From JAGPCK01 sp041675505 (lineage in GTDB: Bacteria; Bacteroidota; Bacteroidia; UKL13-3), in NCBI GenBank assembly GCA_041675505.1, contig JBAYTR010000004.1, positions 124,001-188,000 of the forward strand: DNA of 64,000 nt, in the 5' to 3' direction. A program made the translations under genes and the position numbers. This document shows, piece after piece, positions 28,165 through 36,644 of this stretch. How positions within the stretch are numbered: the stretch's first letter is position 1; every line of letters begins with the position of its first letter. Under the pieces are notes generated by a model that worked only from the letters and a program-made list of their open reading frames with translations, searched no databases and was not told the origin of the DNA.

Positions 28165-29342
28165 TCTTTGATTGCCTGCCAGGCCATTAACCCCATACCA
28201 ACCTCCAATGCTGATTCATCAATGTCGAATGTGGGTGTATGAACAGATGATGTTATTCCACGAACTTCATTGCGTGTACCCAAGCGGTAAAAACAAGCCG
28301 GCACTTCCTGTGAATAAAAACTAAAATCTTCAGCGGCCATCCATATATCCAGATCCACTACATTGTCTGCTCCTAAATAATCAATAGCCACCTGCTTTGC
28401 TTTAGCTGTGAGCTGCTCATCATTTTTAAGAAAGGGATAGCCCTGCATAATATTGAACTCTACACTTCCACCAAGGCTTTCTGCTACTCCGTTGGCTATT
28501 TTAAGCATGAGTTGGTGCGCCTCTTTGCGCCATTTTTCATCCAGCGTACGGAAAGTTCCTTCCAGGTATACCTCATTAGGAATTACATTGGTGGCCCCGT
28601 TGGCTATCACTTTTCCAAACGATAAAACCGAAGGTATAGTAGGGTTGGCTCCTCTGCTGACAACCTGCTGCAAAGCCGTAAGCATTTGTGCGGTTATCAT
28701 CACAGTATCAATGTTAAGGTGCGGCATGGCACCGTGCCCACCTTTACCTTTTACGGTCACATAAATTTCATCGGTTGAGGCCATGTACAAACCGGAGCGA
28801 AAGCCCACTTTTCCGGCAGGTAAAAAGGGCATCACATGCTGCCCGAACATACTGTTTACTGCAGGATTTTTCAACACACCTTCTTTAATCATCAGGCTTG
28901 CTCCTCCGGGCAATTTTTCTTCACCGGGCTGAAATACCAGCTTTATCGTGCCTTCAAAATGTTCTTTTAAACCATTGAGAATATTGGCAGCACCCAATAA
29001 AGAAGAGGTGTGTACATCATGTCCGCAGGCGTGCATTACTCCGTCATTGCCCGATTTGTAGGGCACATTGTTTAGCTCCTGAATGGGTAAAGCATCCATA
29101 TCTGCCCGCAAAGCCACTACCTTTTTCTCCGGATTTCTGCCTTTGATAGTAGCTACCCGCCCTGTATTGGCCAAAGTTTGCACATCGGTAATACCCATGC
29201 TTTTAAGTTGTTCATCTACAAAAGCGGCAGTTTTGAATTCCTCAAATGAAAGTTCAGGATGAGCATGTAAATGTCTGCGAACGGAAGTGATGTGCGGCAA
29301 CAAATCTGCGGCTGCCTTTCGGATATGTGCTTGTAAATCCAT
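28152..29342 (-). CDS. M20-family amidohydrolase (N-acyl amino acid/IAA-amino acid hydrolase type)
   Basis: A 396-residue cytoplasmic metallo-amidohydrolase of peptidase family M20D, which removes acyl groups from N-acylated amino acids or similar amides. It shows HAHPELSFEEF near the N-terminus, the metal-binding HACGHDVHTS (about 104-113), GEEKLPGGASLM (about 142-153) with the catalytic Glu pair, and the MAAEDFSFY segment near residue 350. It ends just before the wza promoter and is not part of the polysaccharide operon by function. A near-consensus -7 box (TATTTTCG, minus strand, 29348-29355) sits close to its ATG. Confidence 0.9.
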   Translation of the reverse strand: MDLQAHIRKAAADLLPHITSVRRHLHAHPELSFEEFKTAAFVDEQLKSMGITDVQTLANTGRVATIKGRNPEKKVVALRADMDALPIQELNNVPYKSGNDGVMHACGHDVHTSSLLGAANILNGLKEHFEGTIKLVFQPGEEKLPGGASLMIKEGVLKNPAVNSMFGQHVMPFLPAGKVGFRSGLYMASTDEIYVTVKGKGGHGAMPHLNIDTVMITAQMLTALQQVVSRGANPTIPSVLSFGKVIANGATNVIPNEVYLEGTFRTLDEKWRKEAHQLMLKIANGVAESLGGSVEFNIMQGYPFLKNDEQLTAKAKQVAIDYLGADNVVDLDIWMAAEDFSFYSQEVPACFYRLGTRNEVRGITSSVHTPTFDIDESALEVGMGLMAWQAIKELTV

Positions 29343-29410
29343 ACTGGCGAAAATACAAAATTATACCACAATGAAAGAAGGTACTAAGCCGGATGTGTGA
29401 AAAGGAAGAA

Positions 29411-29596
29411 TCAGAAAAGCCCTTTGGCTATAAGGTAAGGTATAATGAGCCACAGCAAACCTTTAATAAGGAAGAAGAAAAAGCCTGCCCAGCCCAAACG
29501 TTTTACCCAGGTTTTAAAGGTACGTCTACCCTGTTTACTCACGGGACAACTTAATTCTGTGGTTTGTTCTTTATCTAATGTTTCGGCCTGCTTCAT
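29411..29596 (-). CDS. Small single-span membrane protein downstream of ABM monooxygenase
   Basis: A 61-residue protein with a charged N-terminal half and one or two hydrophobic stretches at the end (WAGFFFFLIKGLLWLIIPYL). Family not recognised. Its ATG overlaps the stop of the ABM gene by 4 bp (ATGA), which argues that it is real and co-translated. By context it might take part in heme or iron handling at the inner membrane; nothing in the sequence shows a reaction. Confidence 0.6.
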   Translation of the reverse strand: MKQAETLDKEQTTELSCPVSKQGRRTFKTWVKRLGWAGFFFFLIKGLLWLIIPYLIAKGLF

Positions 29597-29919
29597 CGGG
29601 CTATCACTTCATATGTTTTAAAATCTGACGACATCGGAGGGGTTTTTCCTTCCTCTTTCGCCCTGCGAATATCTTCAAATCCCCGCTTATGTCCTTCTAA
29701 AAATTCAGGAGAACTGGTCCAGGCCTTAAAATTAGCTTCACTTTCCCAGTGACTCACAATTAAATACTGCCCTTCCGGATGAAGCGGTTTTAACACCTGC
29801 ATATCTACAAAGCCCGGCATACGGTCAATCGCCTTAGCCCGACTGGCAAATAATTCTTCAAATCGAGGTTGGTAATGTTCTTCGCAACGAATGTAATTAA
29901 TGGCAACAAAATTTTTCAT
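29593..29919 (-). CDS. ABM-domain protein, IsdG/HmoA-like heme-degrading monooxygenase candidate
   Basis: A 108-residue ferredoxin-like ABM-fold protein. The body NYIRCEEHYQPRFEELFASR, RMPGFVDMQVLKP and VSHWESEANFKAWTSSPEF resembles IsdG/HmoA-type heme oxygenases, including the Asn near the N-terminus (AINYIR) and the W-E-S-x-x-x-F-x-x-W pattern common to the family. Such enzymes open heme to release iron. A perfect 23-bp palindrome precedes its -7 box, consistent with iron control. Other ABM proteins oxidise polyketides, so heme specificity is an inference. Confidence 0.75.
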   Translation of the reverse strand: MKNFVAINYIRCEEHYQPRFEELFASRAKAIDRMPGFVDMQVLKPLHPEGQYLIVSHWESEANFKAWTSSPEFLEGHKRGFEDIRRAKEEGKTPPMSSDFKTYEVIAR

Positions 29920-29943
29920 GACGTGTTTGTTTTATTTCTGTCA

Positions 29944-29951
29944 CAAAAATA
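29944..29951 (-). promoter_or_regulatory. -7 promoter box of the ABM/heme monooxygenase gene
   Basis: The minus strand reads TATTTTTG, a perfect match to TAnnTTTG, 25 bp upstream of the ATG at 29919. A palindrome occupies the -33 region just upstream, so a bound repressor would block the promoter. Confidence 0.55.
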
Positions 29952-29955
29952 AATA

Positions 29956-29978
29956 TTATTTAGATTTAGTCTAAATAA
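29956..29978. promoter_or_regulatory. Perfect 9-5-9 palindrome, putative iron-responsive operator
   Basis: Arms TTATTTAGA and TCTAAATAA are perfect inverted repeats separated by 5 nt. The element ends 4 nt from the -7 box of the heme-monooxygenase gene. The same distal arm occurs with nearly the same spacing before the HEPN-SecB operon and before exbB. The regulator is not identified; a Fur- or DtxR-type repressor is the obvious candidate given the target genes. Confidence 0.6.
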
Positions 29979-29984
29979 AAATAA

Positions 29985-31481
29985 CTAAGTTCTGTTTATC
30001 TGCCAATTAGATTTTTTATTGGATGTATTTCCATTAGTTGCCACTGGTAAATTTTCTGAAAATGATGTCCCTTTCTGTTGGCTGATTACGGCTGAAATAG
30101 CTGCCAAAGGTTGTAACTCCTCTCCCGCGCCTTGTAATTTATCAGGTGTAAAATAACGGTCGATGAAAGCTGTATCAAAGTTGCCACTGATGAATGCTTC
30201 ATGATTCATCACAAAAGTACCGAAGGGTAAAGTAGTCTCTATACCGCTTATCCGGTAATCAGCAATGGCACGTTTCATCCTGCGGATAGCCTCTGCCCTG
30301 TCTTTTCCCCATACAATCAACTTGGCAATCATGGGGTCATACTGAATAGGAATTTCCATACCGGCTGCAAAAGAATCATCTACACGTACTCCATATCCCT
30401 GCGGAACTTTGTAAGTAAGCAACTTCCCGATATCAGGCAGAAAATTATTGGCCGGATCTTCGGCACACACACGTAACTCAATGCTGTGTCCGTTTATGCT
30501 CAAATCTTCCTGTGTGTATCCTAAAGGTTCGCCAAAGGCAATGCGAAACTGTTCGCGTACCAAATCTAAACCGGTAATTTGTTCTGTAACGGGGTGCTCC
30601 ACCTGCAAACGGGTGTTCATTTCCAGAAAGTAAAAATCAAGGTTGGCATCTACCAAAAATTCTACGGTACCCGCTCCGGTATAGTTACAGGCTTTAGCCA
30701 CGTTTACCGCTGCCTCTCCCATTTGTTTGCGCAGTTCAGGGGTTAACACACTTGACGGAGCCTCTTCTACCAACTTCTGGTGCCTGCGTTGTATGGAGCA
30801 TTCACGCTCAAAAAGGTGAATGGCATTGCCGTGCTTATCTCCCAATATTTGAAACTCAATGTGGCGCGGACCAACTACATACTTCTCAATGAATACAGCT
30901 CCGTCACCAAAGGCAGATTGCGCCTCACTCATGGCCATTTTTACCTGTTGTTCAAACTCAGCGGAGTTGTTCACCACACGCATACCTTTTCCACCACCAC
31001 CGGCAGAAGCTTTGATTAACACCGGGAAACCAATTTTCTCTGCTATTAATTTTGCTTCATTAATGTCTGCTATAGCTCCTTCGGTACCGGGCACCATAGG
31101 TACATTAAACTTTTTTACGGCTGCCTTTGCTCCCAGTTTGCTCCCCATTATTTCAATGGCCTCCGGAGCCGGACCAACAAAGGTGATACCTTCTTCTTGC
31201 ACCTTGCGGGAGAAAGAAGCATTCTCTGACAGAAATCCGTAACCCGGGTGAATGGCTGTTACGCCAAGGTTTTTAGCCACTTCAATAATCTTATCCATAA
31301 GCAGGTAAGATTGATTGGATGGTGGCGGCCCTATGCACACTGCCTCATCAGCGTACTGAACATGCAGGGCAGTACGATCAGCCTCACTGAAAACGGCTAC
31401 GGTTTTATATCCTAACTCTTTAGCGGTGCGCATTACCCTTAAGGCAATTTCACCACGATTGGCAACCAAAATTTTATGCAT
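29985..31481 (-). CDS. accC: Biotin carboxylase subunit (acetyl-/acyl-CoA carboxylase)
   Basis: A 498-residue ATP-grasp enzyme that carboxylates biotin on a carrier protein. The start is the ATG at 31481 (MHKILVANRGEIALRVMRTA); the longer open frame adds 18 unrelated residues. ATP-binding loop KASAGGGGKGMR at about 157-168 and the catalytic stretch FLEMNTRLQVEHPVTE near 287-302 are intact. A 45-residue polar C-terminal tail exceeds the usual 450 residues. No BCCP or carboxyltransferase gene is adjacent, so it may serve acetyl-CoA, propionyl-CoA or another acyl-CoA carboxylase. Confidence 0.92.
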   Translation of the reverse strand: MHKILVANRGEIALRVMRTAKELGYKTVAVFSEADRTALHVQYADEAVCIGPPPSNQSYLLMDKIIEVAKNLGVTAIHPGYGFLSENASFSRKVQEEGITFVGPAPEAIEIMGSKLGAKAAVKKFNVPMVPGTEGAIADINEAKLIAEKIGFPVLIKASAGGGGKGMRVVNNSAEFEQQVKMAMSEAQSAFGDGAVFIEKYVVGPRHIEFQILGDKHGNAIHLFERECSIQRRHQKLVEEAPSSVLTPELRKQMGEAAVNVAKACNYTGAGTVEFLVDANLDFYFLEMNTRLQVEHPVTEQITGLDLVREQFRIAFGEPLGYTQEDLSINGHSIELRVCAEDPANNFLPDIGKLLTYKVPQGYGVRVDDSFAAGMEIPIQYDPMIAKLIVWGKDRAEAIRRMKRAIADYRISGIETTLPFGTFVMNHEAFISGNFDTAFIDRYFTPDKLQGAGEELQPLAAISAVISQQKGTSFSENLPVATNGNTSNKKSNWQINRT

Positions 31482-31620
31482 ACGGTGGGTATTTAACTTG
31501 CCGCTATATTCGGGAAAAATACAATGAATTACCACAGGTTAATTACTCGTATACTTTGCGATAGTAAAAGTTTATTCCAGTTAAAAAAAAGATTATTTTT
31601 ACACCTAAAGATTAAGACTC

Positions 31621-32136
31621 ATGAAAAAGCACATTATTACCCAACTTCTATTACTCTTAAGTTTTGTAACATTTTCAGTAAAATCATCTGCGCAAGAAAA
31701 AAAGGGCTCTTCCTTAAATCAATCTACAAAGCATTCTTTAGGTCTGGGAGCAGGTTACTCAACAGGTTATGGCATTTCATACCGTTACTTCCCTGCTAAG
31801 TGGGGCGTACAGGTTAATTTCGCTCCGTATGCAGATAATCAAAGTAGCGTCTATAGCTACGGTCTTTCATTTTTGTACCTGTTAAAGCAAAAACAAAACA
31901 CATCACTCTATTTCTATCAGGGCAATCATCTTCTTCATAGCAAGGAAGAAACAATGGCTTTTTGGAATTCACCATCTCAAAAAATAGAAACAAAAAAATG
32001 GATAAACTCTTTAGGGTTTGGTATTGAATTCAAATTATCGGAAGACATCGGTCTTAATGCAATGACAGGGTTTGCCAATTACTCAGAAACGGGACTAAAC
32101 CTTACAGCCGAAACTGCCGTATATTACAAATTCTGA
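31621..32136 (+). CDS. Small outer-membrane beta-barrel-like protein
   Basis: A 171-residue protein with a signal peptide (MKKHIITQLLLLLSFVTFSV, cleavage near SSAQ) followed by alternating aromatic strands (LGLGAGYSTGYGISYRYF, FGIEFKLSEDIGLNAMTGF) ending in Phe (AVYYKF), the hallmark of an outer-membrane barrel. No family name can be given. It is transcribed alone, divergently from accC and convergently with gmd. A TACTTTG box about 70 bp upstream is close to the -7 consensus. Confidence 0.7.
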   Translation: MKKHIITQLLLLLSFVTFSVKSSAQEKKGSSLNQSTKHSLGLGAGYSTGYGISYRYFPAKWGVQVNFAPYADNQSSVYSYGLSFLYLLKQKQNTSLYFYQGNHLLHSKEETMAFWNSPSQKIETKKWINSLGFGIEFKLSEDIGLNAMTGFANYSETGLNLTAETAVYYKF

Positions 32137-32148
32137 TTCAAAAAATAC

Positions 32149-33111
32149 TTATTTCCCTATTCGTTGCTCACAGTCCTTTATCATCAGTTTTACGACCTCA
32201 GGCATCAGAGTTTTTGCTTCCCAGTGAAGAAGTTGTTTAGCCTTGGCTGCGTTGCCCAAACTCTGGCTGATATCAGAAGGACGTTTAAGTGTTTCGTCAA
32301 TTTCACAGTGTTCTTCCCAGTTTAAACTGTAATAATTGAAAGCAGCATGCACCATGTCACGCAAACTGTTGCTGGTACCGGTCGCAATAACAAAGTCATC
32401 GGGTTGTGGTTGGTGCAACATGCGGTAAATAGCTTCTACATATTCTTTGGCATACCCCCAATCACGAATAACATTAAGGTTACCCAGCTTGAGTTTTTCT
32501 TTACTGCCATGACCAATTCGTACCGCTGCCGAAATTATTTTCTGCGACACAAAACGCTCAGGTCTTATGGGAGATTCATGATTGAACAAAATACCCGAAC
32601 AGGCATACATGTTATACGCTTCCCTGTAATTGGCAACTATCCAGTGTGCAGCAGCCTTAGCCGCAGCATACGGACTACGCGGATGAAAAGGAGTATCTTC
32701 AGTAGCGGGTGTATCTGTATTACCGAAACACTCAGATGAACTGGCATTGTAAAATTTAATCGCAGGGTTTAAAAAACGAATTGCCTCCAGTAAATTAATA
32801 GTGCCAACGGTTACTGTTTCAAAAGTTTCTACCGGCTGTTCAAACGATAAACCCACAGAAGTTTGTCCGGCCAGGTTATACACCTCATCAGGTGCGGTAT
32901 TTTTGATGGTTTGGAGTACACTGCGAAAATCAGTTTGGGTCATGGAAAGCAGTGTTACCTTTTCTTTGATGCCCAAACGTTTTAAACCTGAAAACGGATT
33001 AATCTGCGCATCTCTCGATGTACCAAAAACATGATAACCTTCTTTGAGCAACAGCTCTGCCAGGTAACTTCCGTCTTGCCCTGATATACCACAAATAAGT
33101 GCTTTCTTCAT
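32149..33111 (-). CDS. gmd: GDP-mannose 4,6-dehydratase
   Basis: A 320-residue extended SDR that converts GDP-mannose to GDP-4-keto-6-deoxymannose, the precursor of fucose, rhamnose-D, perosamine and others. Signatures: CGISGQDGSYLAELLLKEGY with the Rossmann glycines, YNASSSECFGN, PRSPYAAAKAAAHW with catalytic Tyr-Lys, and FNHESPIRPERFVSQKI. Slightly shorter than the common 345-370 residues. It is a lone gene outside the main glycan locus and the partner reductase or aminotransferase is not in the window. Confidence 0.88.
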   Translation of the reverse strand: MKKALICGISGQDGSYLAELLLKEGYHVFGTSRDAQINPFSGLKRLGIKEKVTLLSMTQTDFRSVLQTIKNTAPDEVYNLAGQTSVGLSFEQPVETFETVTVGTINLLEAIRFLNPAIKFYNASSSECFGNTDTPATEDTPFHPRSPYAAAKAAAHWIVANYREAYNMYACSGILFNHESPIRPERFVSQKIISAAVRIGHGSKEKLKLGNLNVIRDWGYAKEYVEAIYRMLHQPQPDDFVIATGTSNSLRDMVHAAFNYYSLNWEEHCEIDETLKRPSDISQSLGNAAKAKQLLHWEAKTLMPEVVKLMIKDCEQRIGK

Positions 33112-33221
33112 ACCATGAAATAATGGCGAAAGATAGCATTATTAAGTTAAACCTGAAAATTGCTCACTTCAATACCCAAGCACTCCAACACATAAAAACC
33201 TAAACACTTAAACACACTACC

Positions 33222-34802
33222 TTACAACTTAATCATGGTTCGGGTAATCTGACCTACCGGAGTAATCAACTGGCAGTAATAATTACCGGTAGGCAAATCA
33301 TGTCCCTCCAGTGTTACGGTGTAGGTTCCTTTTGCACGATCGCCATTTACCAGTGTTTTTACCATTCGCCCTTTGTAGTCATACAAACGCAACTCTACAT
33401 TCCCGGTTGGTGTGGTAAACTCAATGGTGGTGAGGTCGGTAAAAGGATTAGGGTAATTCTGCCTTAAAGAAGCCACATGACTCATGGATAAATCAACGGG
33501 ACGAGCTGAAACAGCTTGTTTAAATATGGGCAGTGTATTGAAATGTTTCAGCAATAAGTCACTGTCAATTTTTGCCACCGGTGCTTCAAACCAATCGTTC
33601 AGAATGGTGGCATACACCTGCCTGAAATCATACTGCATGGGCACGTTATCTTGAACGGTAACATTGGTCGGTATTACCGGGTTAGAGCCAATCATAATGG
33701 GATTAACTTGTGTGCCAAAAACTATCATAGGGCCGGCAGCACCATGGTCGGTACCCAGGCTGTCGTTACTTTTTATCCGTCTTCCGAATTCACTGTAGGT
33801 CATGCCCGCCACACGATCAGCAATTCCCAACTGTTCACAATCTGACTGAAAAGCAGCAATGGCATCTGACACTTTTTTCCATAACGTAGCATGATTACCT
33901 GTATCCGTTCCGCCAGTAGTTGCCACCTGAGCAGCGTGTGTGTCAAAGCCTGTTAATTGTACAGTGTAGATGGGTGTACGCAAACCTCCGGCAATAAGAT
34001 TAGCTACAATTTTTAACTGATCGGCCAGTGTATTGTTAGTTGGGTAGGTAGCCTTGTTCGTTACGCTTTGAGCAGCCGTTTTTACCACTATGTTGTACTG
34101 CTGTGTTTGTTGCAACAACAGCCGCACATAAGTAAGTTCATGTCCGGCCGGTGTGTTAGGAGCCTGATCTACCGTTCCTGAAACCAAATCATAAAATGAT
34201 TTAGGATCATTGATGGCAACACCTGTATTCGCAGTAGGTCCCATTAAACTGGTAGATACGCTGAAGCCAATAGAAATGGCCAACGGATCGGGGTCGTTCG
34301 TATTGGGATAGCCGGTAGGAAAGCCGGTGTACACGTCTTCCAGGTAACGCCCTGCCCAACCTGAATTGAGAAATTGAGAACTCTCGCTGGCTGTATGCCA
34401 GATATCTGTTGAACGGAAATGTGAAAAATTGGGATTAGGATAACCAACGGCCTGAATGATATTGACCTTTCCTTCATTGAACATATTCTTCAATCCGGTC
34501 ATGGACGGGTGCATGCCTGTTCCAGTAATTCCGTTAAGTGTTAAAACTTTATTTTCAGCTATGAGAATATTGTTTCGTGCTGCTGAAAGTTTACTGTATT
34601 CGCCTGTGGGAATAATGGTATTTAATCCGTCATTACCACCATTGAGTTGAATAAACACAAACACTCTTCCGTTTTTTGCAGCCGCAGCAGCAATGGATTT
34701 AAGCATGGGCGTAGCTCCGTACACCTGCATCTTCATTCCATCTACCACAAAAGGAAGCAAACCTGCCGATAATGCTTTCTTTAAAAATTCTTTCCTTTTC
34801 AT
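33222..34802 (-). CDS. DUF1501 protein with T9SS sorting domain
   Basis: A 526-residue secreted protein of the DUF1501 (alkaline-phosphatase-fold-like) family. The start is the ATG at 34802 (MKRKEFLKKALSAGLLPFVV), a Tat/Sec-like leader. The body has FVFIQLNGGNDGLNTIIPTG, GFDTHAAQ and TYSEFGRRIKSNDSLGTDHG, which hold the conserved metal-site-like residues. The last 80 residues (LRQNYPNPFTDLTTIEF ... GNYYCQLITP) form a type A T9SS sorting signal. DUF1501 and DUF1800 genes travel as a pair; the upstream partner is 28 bp away. Molecular function unknown. Confidence 0.9.
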   Translation of the reverse strand: MKRKEFLKKALSAGLLPFVVDGMKMQVYGATPMLKSIAAAAAKNGRVFVFIQLNGGNDGLNTIIPTGEYSKLSAARNNILIAENKVLTLNGITGTGMHPSMTGLKNMFNEGKVNIIQAVGYPNPNFSHFRSTDIWHTASESSQFLNSGWAGRYLEDVYTGFPTGYPNTNDPDPLAISIGFSVSTSLMGPTANTGVAINDPKSFYDLVSGTVDQAPNTPAGHELTYVRLLLQQTQQYNIVVKTAAQSVTNKATYPTNNTLADQLKIVANLIAGGLRTPIYTVQLTGFDTHAAQVATTGGTDTGNHATLWKKVSDAIAAFQSDCEQLGIADRVAGMTYSEFGRRIKSNDSLGTDHGAAGPMIVFGTQVNPIMIGSNPVIPTNVTVQDNVPMQYDFRQVYATILNDWFEAPVAKIDSDLLLKHFNTLPIFKQAVSARPVDLSMSHVASLRQNYPNPFTDLTTIEFTTPTGNVELRLYDYKGRMVKTLVNGDRAKGTYTVTLEGHDLPTGNYYCQLITPVGQITRTMIKL

Positions 34803-34830
34803 TGTTGATTGATTAAGGGTGATGAATGAA

Positions 34831-36513
34831 TTAAGCGAGTTGATGTTCTGCCAAATCAAGCAGGTACTTGAGCATCAGTTTAAGCAGGTTCTCAACAGTG
34901 GTCTTTTTATCGGGGTCAGTAGGATTGGCGATATAATCTGACCATACTGTAGTCCAGTAATAATCCTGAGTTTGCCCGAATAGCAGGGTACTTTGTTTAA
35001 GGCTGGTCTTTTGTGTTTGCGAAATATCCATGGCAAACAACAAATCAATACATTCCTGAATAAGTATATTGGGGTCGGAAGGGTCGGAAGTTTGCTTGGC
35101 AAATGCTATCACATCAGCCTGTAGCTTATCCATACGGCTGTAGGTGAGCCCGAATACCATCATGGCCACATTAAACTGAATGCGTTTAGGCAGCGAATCA
35201 GAGTTGAGCCACAACTGGTAATATTGCGGAGTTTGGTAATAAGCCGGCCAACCCGACACATTGGGTGGATTCCCTAAAGCCATACCACTTACGTTGGCCA
35301 AAAGCCAGAGGTAGTAATGGGCATCATATACTTTCTCCACCGGAGTTGTGGGTAACGGCACTTTAAAATTCTTTATGAAAGTAGAAAGTACATCAACCGG
35401 ATTTTTGATGTAACAACCCATGTTGTTAGCATCATAAAAATGCTCGCTCTTTAACAAGGCCGTTACCACCGGTTTAATCTCCCAGTTTTGTTTAAAAATA
35501 TTGGCCAATGGAATAATTACATTGGTTTCAATGCTGGAATCAATTACGTAGTACACAAAGTAGCGGTACAGTTTACGCACAATGTACCGGGCAACCACAT
35601 CATCCTTGGCAAAAATCAGGTTGATGAGTTCATCGGTTTCCAATGCCCCGCTGGCTCCTGTTTTTCCGGTGATGGTGGTACTGTTGTAAAATGCCGAGAA
35701 TGTTTTATTGCCGGTGTCGTGCTGATTGCCATCAAAAAAACCGTTCAAGCTGGAATAGTTGATGCGCCAACCGGTAAGCACACGTGCTGCAGCTTTCACA
35801 TCTGCTTCGGTGTATTGGCTATCTGCGCCCTTACCCAATGTAAAAAGTTCCATCAACTCCCTTGCATAATTTTCATCAGGTGCTGTTTTAGTATTTACAT
35901 ATCCGTTCAGGTAGAATAGCATGGAAGAATCTGACGTTACCTGACGAACCAGACTTTTAAAATTACCCAGACAATTTTGACGAAGTAAATTATGGTGACG
36001 GTAAGACATGATGGGTGACGGTATCATCTCTGCTTCTGTTGCAAAATGGTTGTGCATAAACACGGTCATCTTCTCCCGAATGTGCCGCTGTGGTTGCATA
36101 ATCTGCTCCATGGTCCACGCGTACAAAGATGATCTGCGTTCCAAAGCAAAATTGCCGTCTTCAGGACCGTTAACCCAGGTACTTCCTGAAGCAATATTCG
36201 GGTCAATCTTTCCTGTTTTGTTGTAGCCGTTCACCGGTGGTGCTGGCATAGCCGGAACATTCATCAGGTAATCTACGGCATCACTCATGGTCATGCCTTT
36301 GAAAAAAGCAATGTCTTCTTTAGCGAAGCCAAAAAGTGCCCTGCGCAATAAATGTTTGACCTGAGCCTCTCCCCAAGGCCCGCCATATTGCGCTACAGAA
36401 GCCACACCTAAGGGCACATCCGGCAATTTAGTGTTCTGGAATTTTTCAGCGGGTTCAGCTTTTGGCGGATCTTTTTCAGTTAAAACATCTGCCAGAAATT
36501 TTCTGCGTTCCAT
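34831..36513 (-). CDS. DUF1800 protein
   Basis: A 560-residue DUF1800 member, recognised by VKHLLRRALFGFAKEDIAFF at residues 53-72, FMHNHFATEAEM, ENYARELMELFTLG and WPAYYQTPQYYQLWLNSDSL near 420. There is no clear signal peptide; the first 45 residues are polar. It is immediately followed by a DUF1501 gene with a T9SS signal, the usual pairing, and the two proteins are presumed to work together at the cell surface in an unknown process. Confidence 0.9.
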   Translation of the reverse strand: MERRKFLADVLTEKDPPKAEPAEKFQNTKLPDVPLGVASVAQYGGPWGEAQVKHLLRRALFGFAKEDIAFFKGMTMSDAVDYLMNVPAMPAPPVNGYNKTGKIDPNIASGSTWVNGPEDGNFALERRSSLYAWTMEQIMQPQRHIREKMTVFMHNHFATEAEMIPSPIMSYRHHNLLRQNCLGNFKSLVRQVTSDSSMLFYLNGYVNTKTAPDENYARELMELFTLGKGADSQYTEADVKAAARVLTGWRINYSSLNGFFDGNQHDTGNKTFSAFYNSTTITGKTGASGALETDELINLIFAKDDVVARYIVRKLYRYFVYYVIDSSIETNVIIPLANIFKQNWEIKPVVTALLKSEHFYDANNMGCYIKNPVDVLSTFIKNFKVPLPTTPVEKVYDAHYYLWLLANVSGMALGNPPNVSGWPAYYQTPQYYQLWLNSDSLPKRIQFNVAMMVFGLTYSRMDKLQADVIAFAKQTSDPSDPNILIQECIDLLFAMDISQTQKTSLKQSTLLFGQTQDYYWTTVWSDYIANPTDPDKKTTVENLLKLMLKYLLDLAEHQLA

Positions 36514-36644
36514 AGGGAGGGGTTTAATAAGGTAAAAATAATCAAAGAGTTGGATAAAAAAACGCCTGTTGATTAAATTAAATACCCCTATTGGAGCAGC
36601 AATGTTGGATTTGGTTTAATGCACTTACAAGAGCAACTGATCTC

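Noticed and set aside
33150..33220. A/C-rich repetitive-looking stretch between gmd and the DUF1501 gene
   Set aside because: Irregular low-complexity sequence without a fixed repeat unit; not a CRISPR array or defined repeat.
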